From Nissolia schottii (taxonomy: Eukaryota; Streptophyta; Magnoliopsida; Fabales; Fabaceae): a DNA stretch of 64,000 nucleotides. The stretch lies in assembly GCA_003254905.1 (NCBI GenBank), contig QANU01074553.1, positions 62,001 through 126,000 of the forward strand. The letters are read 5' to 3'. This document shows, in pieces, positions 55,580 to 64,000 of the stretch. The translations under genes were made by a program, and so were the position numbers. Position 1 is the stretch's first letter; each line of letters begins with the position of its first letter. The notes under the pieces were generated by a model. It had not been told where the DNA came from and made no database searches. It was given only the letters and a program-made list of their open reading frames with translations.

Positions 55580-56690
55580 AGGAATGGCCAAATAGGTTCT
55601 TAACTCTTTTTTTGCATTGTCCGCGTACATTTCTAAACAAAAAAAATAAAAATTCTCACAAGTTCTTGAACTTTTTTGTCACTTCTCCCATTCATTCATT
55701 TGTCTCTTTGCAAAGTATCGATTGTACACGATGACCGTTAATTCGTATTCTCTCTCCTAATCACAACACACAACAACACACGCATTGTTTCATAAACAAG
55801 AAAAACATCCTCTCACTCTCACAATTTATTATCACCCCAAACCCATTTTACCCCACCGTTGATTTCCTACCCCAATCCTCTCCTCTCTGTTGTGGGAGCA
55901 CCATGAATGTTGTGGGACAAAATGCCATGGGAGCACCACCTCCAATTTGACATGTAAGGGAGCACTATTATCTCCAGTTTTTTAACCTCAAAAACAGCCA
56001 ATGGAAAAGAAGTCCAAGAAAGTCATTCAATCAGGGAGTGAAGGCTTAGAGCAGTAAGAGAACATTCCAATAACACAATTTGAAACACACTCATAGCTTA
56101 GGGATTAAATTGGGAACTTATGTAATTGGTTAAGGACTACTTAGGGCATTTTATATTACATTAGGGACTTAGTTGACCATATATTATTACATCTATTCAT
56201 TTCAAGATGAGTAAGGAATTAATCCTCTACAAGAGTAACAAGATGAAATTGTGTGATTTTTGCTTCTAGTGAGGTTAGGCAATTTCGTGTCACACTGGGT
56301 CAGGCGATTTCATTTCAGCAAGAGAATATCCCATATGTCATTTTTGCTTCTAGTGAGGTTGAGCGATTTCTAGGGTTTTTAGGTTGCAAAAAAAAAAAGA
56401 TAAGGGAAGAAGATGAAGCTTTGTTTTCAGGTTTTCAGCCTCGTTTCTCTTGTTTATGAAAGGCATTGTTTTGCATGTTGTAAAACAACATCGTTTTGAA
56501 GTGCTGGTGTGTGTTGCCATGTGCTGTGATTAGGAGATAGAGGGCGAGTTAACGACCACATGTGTAGTCGTTGCGTCCTAAAGAGACGGAGGAATGAACA
56601 AAGGGAAATGGCAAAAAAATTCAAGGACCTATGTGGACAACAAGAAAAAGTTTAGGAACTTATCGGTTATTCTTCCTTTCTTTAAACATG
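55580..56690. mobile_element. Fold-back element of about 1.1 kb
   Basis: 55580-55715 and 56585-56690 are inverted imperfect repeats; on the same strand they read AATAGGTTCTTAAC/GATAAGTTCCTAAAC, TTCTTGAACTTTTTTG/TCCTTGAATTTTTTTG, and CATTCATTTGTCTCTTT/CATTCCTCCGTCTCTTT. The interior has a duplicated 75-80 bp unit with TTTTTGCTTCTAGTGAGGTT (56258 and 56339) and no gene. Class unknown. Confidence 0.6.
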
Positions 56691-57949
56691 ATATCTATGG
56701 TTATCAGTTATCACCGATACTACTTGTTATTGCATATAAAAAAAAAACTAATACTACTTTTATTAATCAAGGAAAATAAATTGGAATAATTTTTTTAATT
56801 AAGTGATTCAATATTTATTTCTTTTTAAGCAAAGTATCAAATTCAAGCCTTGACATCAAAGAACGCTATCTTATAGTAAAATAAATTTAGCTTGAACTAG
56901 ATTAAGTGAATTTCAAACCACAAATATTAGTGGTCTCGACAATATTTTTTTCCATAATTTAATATAATAATCCTTTTAATATTATTTTAAATTTAAGATA
57001 TCTTCATGAGTATTATAGTGAAAATTAACTCTTTATGCTGAATGTAGTAATCAAATATTTTTTTCTTAAAATAATTATTTGAAGGTTTGAATTTAATTAC
57101 TTCAAAGTATTCAACATTTTATGTACCAAAAACAAGTAATAAATATTTTGTTTCCATCCCTGGATGTATAAATATTTTCTTAACTTTTCAATAGAGCAAG
57201 TTATGATATTTATTTAATAATTTCCTATATAATTTTTTTTCAAAAATACAAAAATTTACGTATTTTAGATTATTCATTCAAAATGTATTGACCATAAATC
57301 AAGATTTACCAAAAATGCAAATGTAGTAATTAAGAAAGTTTTGGTCAATATTAAATGTGGACTGAGAATCCATTGGATTAAGTGGACTAAGTTTAAGGTC
57401 TTGGGATTAATTGGGCCACCCATGCCGCATGGGCTCAATCCATTGGATCCATCCATTTTTCATTCTTAATGGGCTTTTTCGGTTCCTAGTACAGCTTGTA
57501 GTGTGTACCAAAAAAAAATATATTTCAATTTCCTTATATTTATTTCATCTAGTTCTCACATCAAGTAAACACTAATTACCAAACACTTGGTAAAGTGAAA
57601 AAAATTAAGTACCAAAGATTTCCTTTAAAATGAATAGAAATGCTATTAGGTTCTCTCAAAGCAAGAAAGAGTTTGTAACTACGTTTTAAGTTCAATTGTC
57701 CAACTGTTAATATATAATTGAATGATTAGTATAACAAACCTTGTCTTCCTCTAAAAATATCAAATAATGTCTAAAATTTTAATGTAAAACTGTACACTCA
57801 TTTCAAAAATAAATTTTGTTGTTTCGTTATTTCATTTGATAATTAAATTGAGCTGGATAAAAAGAACTTGATCTAAATTTTAGTTGTAGAGCATATTATG
57901 TGTATGAAATAATTCCCTTTCAGGGAGGCTTCAGGCCTCAAATTCATTA
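56691..57949. other. Intergenic AT-rich DNA
   Basis: No gene, repeat boundary or RNA recognised. Confidence 0.5.
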
Positions 57950-59060
57950 TTTTTATTTTAATGGGAGAACTCCAAGCTCCGGTCCATTATTAAATAAGAA
58001 ATAAATTACAAGATTAATGATACACTAGTTTTATACCTAAGCCCCTTAAAGGTCCAACTATGGCTCTCCAGCTCAAAAACTCAAAAAGGCTCATAAGAGT
58101 TAGGTCTAGACCCGACCTCTATACTTGAGATTCAACTTTGGTACCTCGTGAGCCTCCAAGTGAGCACTATATGGGATGACCTAATTCATCTTCTAGGTCT
58201 TCTAGAACAACCTGCCAACTTGCTAGGGTCAACACGTAACCTTGGGCTAGGCCCATGACCTCCACCAACCCTAATCTCAATAGGGTAACTAATATATATA
58301 TACGAAGGCGTGCATATGGGTCTGGGTAGACTCGAATACCCGAGAAATCCGATTTGACCTAATTATATATTTATGGGTTAGGTAATCGGATTAGTTCAAG
58401 TAAAATTTGATCAAACTGACCTCTAATTAGATCAAGTTGCGAATTTAAAAAATGAACCTAACTACCCAACCTGATGACTCGATTAATTTTTAAAAAAATA
58501 ATATTTTATTTTATAAATTAAATTGAGAGAAAACACACATTATAAAAGACTAACCCTATTTTACTCTTTCATTTCATAAGATTTCACTCATCTCACCTCA
58601 TCAAGCACATTTAAACACACATGATTAATTTTTTTTGGGCCATTTTTCATTCTATTTGTGAATTTTCACTTTAATTTTTAAAATAAAAATTAAACAAATA
58701 ATCCAACTACTCGACCCGGCCCAATCTATTCGTATTCAAGCCGAGGAAAAAAATTTGGCAAAACTGACCCAACCCAACCCATAGAGATTTGATTTGATTG
58801 GGTTGGTTTTTTTTTTTTTTTTTGCCCCAAACCCAAAAGTGCACCTAATATAGGGACTCTAACCCTTAGGAAAATGTAGCCTCTATGTGAACTCTTCTTT
58901 TACCCTAAAGTTCTCACATTTACTACATACCTTACTTGGGCGTGAGAGTAGTCTTGCAAGCAATACATCCCGTCATCATCCCAATGATGTCTTAAAGGCC
59001 TAAAGTCCTTGCTTTCAACACCACCGCGGAGGCGAGCTTCTATATTTTCGACAATCACCT
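57950..59060. mobile_element. LTR remnant interrupted by a nested element
   Basis: 58917-59060 has CTTACTTGGGCGTGAGAGTAG, TTGCAAGCAAT and a following layout like the LTR of the 21452-26442 element (ACTTGGGCGTCGAAGTGG, TTTGCAGGTACC). The left part, 57950-58288, seems to be the same LTR before the insertion at 58289. Boundaries are uncertain. Confidence 0.4.
58297..58844. mobile_element. Non-autonomous hAT-like element
   Basis: Flanked by CTAATATA at 58289-58296 and 58845-58852 (8 bp, hAT-like). The ends GCGTGCATATGGGTCTGGG and, on the other strand, GGTGCACTTTTGGGTTTGGG are imperfect inverted repeats. Many GGGT/ACCC subterminal motifs, AT-rich interior, no transposase. Similar in type to 29168-29954. 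Confidence 0.6.
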
Positions 59061-61091
59061 CCTCTGATTCACACCTTACTTAGGTAACTTCACTCCCTTA
59101 TTCACTTAACCTATGAACTAATATCAAAATATAACCTTTAAATATATTTTTTCGACAAAACTATCTTTATTTATTAATTATTAACTAGTGTTTAAGAAAT
59201 AATGTGATAACTGGTAAATAGTGTTTAGTTGAACTCTCTTGTTTATCTTTTGGTAGACAACTCTCTTTTTTATGATAAGTGCTGACTATACGCTTGATTT
59301 ATCAAAAAAATTCCATTAAAATCAAAGTATTATCCAATAATTTATATGCGAATTTAGAGAGGTACTTGGTAAAATGTTTATTAATACATGTATCATTTTC
59401 CCTAAACAAAAAATTCATCTCAATGCAGCCCAAATGAGACTTGAATCCAACATAATCTAAACATATCTATTCGAATCAATTATAAAATTTTAACCAGTTT
59501 GGTGTTAGACACACATGTGCCTAATAACATACGTATGGATAATTTTCATTACTAATTATGATACTTCTCTTTATTGACAATTTTTTACTGTTAGGTACTA
59601 TGATCAAACAAATTTCAAATAGAATTCAATAATCAGTAAAACAAAAGGCTAATTAATATAAAGCACAAATCTCCATTAATTGTAGCATGACGTTCATTAG
59701 ATATTTATTTACATTTGTTCCAAATATTAAATTGTTAGGAAAATCTCCACTATATATTCTCAAATTGCTAAGAAAATAATGCAAAAGAATATTAGTTATC
59801 TTATTATATATGCACCCATGTGAATGAGACTTGCCAACCCCCAACCATATGCTTGGTACTTCGGGTGTCGAAATTGGTAGCTAGCTAAAATAATAATTGA
59901 GATAAAAACCCACCAAAATTTTTGAAAATCTGTTGGCTCATATAAAGTACAAAGAGTGTGTGTGTTTTACAATGGGGATCTTTTGTTTGATGCTAATTAA
60001 TTAGGAAACATAAATCTGTTGGCTGTTTTATTTGGATTTGTGTCCGCCAAAAAGGATCTATGCATTCATGCATTGAACTCGAACTACAATTTGTGCATGT
60101 GTGGATCTGCATAAACTAATGTGTGATCAATCTTAAAGATAACACACAATTTATCTTTGTTATCAGAACCCATGATTCGAAAGATTGTATTATGGAAAAA
60201 TCTATACTATATTAGAGATAAAATTGTATTGTATTAATTAAATAGTTAGAAATTAGTTATTAGTTTATTATTCACATTAGTCTATATGAGATTCGGGTCA
60301 CTTATATTGCATTACACTTTATTATCGTTAGCAAAAATTTTAATTCAGTCGTCTCTCAATTCTCTCAATTTTTTTCCTGCCATGAATTTTAACATATTAC
60401 GATCTTCAAAATCAGCCAAGTAGGATAGGCTTACTTAGCCAATTTCTCTTTCATGCATTACTAATAGTTGATTCCCGAGTTTTTGTTGGTGAGTCTGAAA
60501 GTATGTTTTGACCTAATAAATTTAAACAAGTGTTTCCTTCAACTCAAATTTTCATTAATCTAAAAGTAACAAAATAGTATAATTGTGCACTCAATTAGTT
60601 TGTCAAGTAAAGTAAGGAACATAAACACTTTCCATTCCTTATATCTCTCCAAAGAGAAATCACAAGTTGTGCTTTCCATATTAATTATTCTTGCCCCTGT
60701 GCTTCTTCCAACCAACACCCTTTTATCCCTCTTGTGTGGCTTTTTCCTATCACTCCCATCCTGTGGGGTACTTCCCTATAAAAACCATTTTATCAGCCAT
60801 ATATACCAAACCATAGAAGCTGGTTTATTTCGTACAAGTCATGCCTGCAAAACTCCAATAGTACTAAATTAAATTACTCAAACCAAACCATACCCTTCAC
60901 TACTTGTTTTAGGATAAAATATTAGTGTTATTTTGTCCTTTAGAACTTAGCACCTTTTTTCTTCATTCTTTATAAGCCAATTATTTCCTCTTCTCCCACT
61001 TGCCTACACCTACATAAACCTCAGCCCTTGCTTCTACTTCTCCCCACAATTTTTCATTCACATTTTGTGTCTCTACTATAGTTTCATATAT
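59061..61091. other. Intergenic DNA and SAUR promoter region
   Basis: Nothing recognised from 59061 to about 60900. Near 60970-60976 TTTATAAG is a TATA-type box about 115 bp before the SAUR start, and TGTCTC at 61068-61073 matches the core auxin response element but lies in the probable 5'UTR. Confidence 0.5.
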
Positions 61092-61457
61092 ATGATGAGG
61101 GTTAAAATTCTCAAAAGGGTAAGGGCTAAGTCTCTCAAATGTGCAATTAGGGAACAAATTGGCAAGTGGATTGGATGTTGTAGTATGCATGATGATGAGG
61201 AGTCATGCTCATATGTACCAAAAGATGTCCCAAGAGGGCACCTAGTGGTGTATGTGGGTGAGGATTGCAAGAGATTTGTCATCAAGGTAGGTGCACTCAA
61301 TAATCCACTCATCAAGGCCTTGCTGGATCATGCAGAGGATGTGTTTGGATTCACCAATGGCCCTAAGCTCCGAATTCCTTGTAATGAGAGCTTTTTCCTA
61401 AACATTCTTCACAATGCCGGTCTTGTCCAAGATCAGAGGCTCTTACAGTGTTTCTAG
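61092..61457 (+). CDS. SAUR family auxin-responsive protein
   Basis: Single-exon gene of 121 codons plus stop, starting MMRVKILKRVRAKSLKC; a second ATG follows immediately, and no ATG lies upstream in frame. The basic N-terminus is followed by the SAUR domain at about residues 40-110: VPKDVPRGHLVVYVGEDCKR, FVIKVGALNNPLIKALLDHA, VFGFTNGPKLRIPCNE. SAUR proteins in the family inhibit PP2C.D phosphatases and promote acid growth, or act in other growth responses; which subgroup this belongs to is uncertain. The compact, intronless form is typical of the family. No other SAUR copy is seen in the window, though such genes often lie in clusters. Confidence 0.93.
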   Translation: MMRVKILKRVRAKSLKCAIREQIGKWIGCCSMHDDEESCSYVPKDVPRGHLVVYVGEDCKRFVIKVGALNNPLIKALLDHAEDVFGFTNGPKLRIPCNESFFLNILHNAGLVQDQRLLQCF

Positions 61458-63220
61458 TGTGCTAGCAATGTTCCACTCAGAGTCGTGGTCAAATTACGAT
61501 GATAATGATTGGAAAATGTCTTTAATTAGTGGCAAATTTTGTGTACCGGCTAAAATCTCAAATTGGTCCTCAAAAAGTGTTGATCAATTTGATCATCGAA
61601 AAATTTGTGACATCAATGTAGTCATCAAAATATTAATCTTATTTTAAGTTAATACTTGATATTCCTATTAACAATATGGTGATTTAAGATAGATTAACTT
61701 TTGGACTAACTAAATTTTTTTTAATCTTTTAATGATCAAATTGATGTCGCAAACTCTTTGAGCACCAAATTGATGTCGATCCACTCTTTCAAAGACCAAT
61801 TTGATGTCCAACAACTCAATTTCAAGTTCAAGGACCAATTTGATGGCTTTTGTGGCATAATTTCACAATGATATATCTTGTGCACCAAGCACAATTGAAA
61901 GAGAACTATTCAAGTATAAGGTAGACCCAAAATTACTTAATTTTCTATAGTTTAAGCTTGCAAATTCTTAAATGGTCAATTTAGTATGGTTTCTAAATTT
62001 CATCCTTGTGTTTTTTCTTTCACTTTTTGTCCAGAGAACTTTATGAAAAATGTTTTGTTTAGTGTAAAATGCCTTTTTATTTTGTATTATTGTATGATGT
62101 TGACAAACATGCCACGTGAAGAAACTCAAGAGACATTGACCATGTCTAATAAAACACAATAACTCATTGCTCATGCTTCCATATCGGGTAACACGCACCA
62201 AATAGAACAAAAATTGCCAACGTGCACACACTCAAGTAAGGCTAGAAGAAGTGTTACGAGATCATTAATTAATGGAAACTTTTCTCCTAACCATTTTTTA
62301 ATTTAAAAGCTTAATAGCAGCGTGTTATGAGCAATTCGGACCGAACAAGATAGCTTGTAACTCTTATTACATAGTGTCTAGCTTGTAACTCTTATTACAT
62401 AGTGTCACATGGTATTTTGATTGATGCTCTGATATGGCAAGGGTGACATCTGCAAAAATCATTCTGACGTTCAAGTCAATATATGAGTATTATGATGTGA
62501 TAATGAGTAGGAGATGTCCCTTATAGAGTAGCGAGAGCCACTCTTTTATAGTTTAAGTGTGGATGTTTTTTAAACATCTATAATGGTTATAAGTTTTATG
62601 AGGATTTATGTCAGATTCGGTAATGTTTATAAGCCCTATAAAGACTTATGTCAGATCCTGTAATATTCATAAAAGTTTTATGAGGATTTATGTTAGATTT
62701 TGGAATATTTATAAGGCTTATGAAGACTTATTTGAATATGTTTTATTTATTTATGAATTTTTTATTTAATTTTGTTTCAGAATATTATTTTAAAATAAAT
62801 CACATTAAATGTCAAATACTTCTGGTTATGCCATTTGACAATTCCCTTTTGGTTTAATCTTTTGTTTTATATATTATATAAATATAAATATAGATATAAA
62901 TATTCCAACCATTTTAAAATAGTTGTTTATGTTCTTATTTTGGTCTATTTTAAAATAGTTATCCACTTATTAAGTTTAGATATCATTATTTCTTTTTTTA
63001 ACATATCATTATTAAATAAATTTTCTCATATTTATTCATTATAATAATTCTAACTACCCACTATAAATAAGAACAATTATGTAAAATAATATTAACTTTT
63101 AGTATCAACTTTTTTTTACTTTTCACATTTTTTTAATATTTTTTTGAAACCCACCCATAAAAGAGAAAATGAACAATTATTTTAAAACAAATTGGAGTAA
63201 TCATCATGTATTATTATTTT
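61458..63220. other. Intergenic DNA with repeat remnants
   Basis: 61545-61860 is an imperfect inverted repeat (CAAATTGGTCCTCAAAAAG against CTTTCAAAGACCAATTTGAT), a fold-back element near the SAUR 3' end. 62500-62740 has three roughly 55-bp units with TTTTATGAGGATTTATGTCAG that match, on the reverse strand, the middle of the 21452-21890 LTR. No gene. Confidence 0.5.
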
Positions 63221-63590
63221 TGATCTGGGAACTGGCTTAGTAAACTGAGCTTTCTAGCTATGTAGGCAGGCAAGTTGACTTCACTTCCATTAATAACATC
63301 TCTAACACGCGCCTCTTTCTCAATTTTAGAACATCCAAGCTTCTCACTACCTTAGTTAAGTTCCTCTCATCGTCAATTCTGTTTGATTGGTTGGATTTTC
63401 AGTTCCCTTTCTCTATCTGAAACAAATTGAATTAATCCAAAAGTCTTCTTTAATTTAGGACAAGTTAACTCTGAAAGAGCCACACACACTTCAATTGATC
63501 TAGCCCTTTTGCAACATAACTAGCTAGAAACAGGTTCTGAAATCAGTTCATCATCATTCGCTGCATTCTTCTGTTGTAAATTCACTCTAA
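63221..63590 (-). pseudogene. Decayed partial copy of ELF6 exon 7
   Basis: Collinear with 47250-47685 in the coding exon 7 of the ELF6-like gene. Shared blocks include TGATCTGGGAACTGG, TCTTTCTCAATTTTAGAACA, GATTGGTTGGATTTTCAGTT and TCTGAAACAAATTGAAT. Several small deletions break the frame. It covers only the disordered middle, with no JmjC or zinc-finger portion, and runs in the same orientation as the gene, about 14 kb upstream of its exon 7. Confidence 0.8.
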
Positions 63591-64000
63591 AGTTTACAAG
63601 CTGATATCTAAAATAATTAAGAACTTGATGCAAGGATTATATATACCGCAAGCACAGAGGAATACCAGTAAAATAAATAAAAACTAAGTTGCCGCATATT
63701 GCATGTTATTAAGTTAAAAGCACATAGTCTCTAAGCATCCGTTGACTTTGACTTAATAACCGGCACTAGTAGAACGACGTCATTTTATTTTATGAGATGT
63801 ACATGGGAGACCACCAGCAAGCAATTGACTCCAAGATTGCTTAACACGGCTCCATCAGCCACACGGCCGAGAATGGGTTTGGGCCAACACGTAAAGTGTT
63901 TTGGGTTTTGCATTTTTCTCTCTTATTGTTACCTTTGTTTTTATCACTTAAGATCTTAGGCCTTTTCTTTGTCTCATGGGCTCTCGATTTTTTTCTTTTT
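63591..64000. other. Right edge, nothing recognised
   Basis: No gene, RNA or repeat identified in the last 400 bp. Confidence 0.5.

Noticed and set aside
60585-60872. 95-codon frame upstream of the SAUR gene
   Set aside because: No recognisable domain, AT-rich, no supporting start context; treated as intergenic.

Overview
This is nuclear DNA from a dicot, almost certainly a legume (Fabaceae) and perhaps soybean-like. It is AT-rich and full of retrotransposon debris and microsatellites. It carries four intact or near-intact legume-lectin genes plus lectin relics, and a seven-exon gene for an ELF6-type JmjC histone demethylase. Single ambiguous bases at 37993 and 39499 show it is assembled genomic sequence. 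The species call is inference.

Layout. (1) 1-18250: a lectin-bearing segment present three times. Copy A (1-4735) and copy B (about 7050-11717, reverse complement) form a large palindrome around a 2.3-kb loop. Copy C (about 13140-18250) is a third copy in the A orientation. Each copy has a 237-codon lectin gene without a signal peptide (A 2510-3223 minus, B 8510-9223 plus, C 13893-14606 minus), a block with a 10-bp GAGTTTACC-type tandem repeat, and an LTR with a tRNA-Met-type primer binding site. A and B also end outward in a broken Ty1/copia integrase region. The A and B lectin proteins are identical; C differs at about 15 of 237 residues. A 150-bp SINE lies in the loop, and copy C preserves its empty site. 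(2) 11900-13140: relic of a plant-mobile-domain (MAIN-like) gene plus promoter-like DNA. (3) 19690-26442: an LTR-like block next to a 5-kb LTR element with 439-bp LTRs, no coding capacity and internal minisatellites. (4) 27498-28072: 5'-truncated, frameshifted lectin pseudogene. (5) 28675-30257: solo LTR with AAAAG target duplication, carrying a nested hAT-like element. (6) 33078-33340: LINE 3' relic. (7) 35618-36532: intact secreted lectin, minus strand; relics of a decayed tandem duplicate lie near 39.05 kb and 41.15-41.33 kb. (8) 42.8-45.9 kb: Helitron-like end, Mutator-like MITE, fold-back element. (9) 46661-55035: ELF6-like gene, minus strand; I rebuilt seven coding exons totalling 4572 bp (1523 codons plus stop). 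An intact-looking TRIM retrotransposon sits in intron 5. (10) 55.58-59.1 kb: fold-back element and a second hAT-like element nested in an LTR remnant. (11) 61092-61457: a SAUR auxin-response gene. (12) 63221-63590: decayed duplicate of part of ELF6 exon 7.

How it fits together. The left two thirds is a lectin cluster that grew by tandem and inverted duplication among retroelements, leaving both signal-less and secreted forms and two sets of relics. The right third is a stable regulatory-gene region (chromatin demethylase, SAUR) into which small non-autonomous elements inserted. The most unusual structure is the young lectin palindrome: two identical, divergently transcribed, signal-less lectin genes whose identity is highest over the gene core. 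I saw no CRISPR, operon or prokaryotic feature, and no rRNA or tRNA gene apart from the tRNA-derived SINE.
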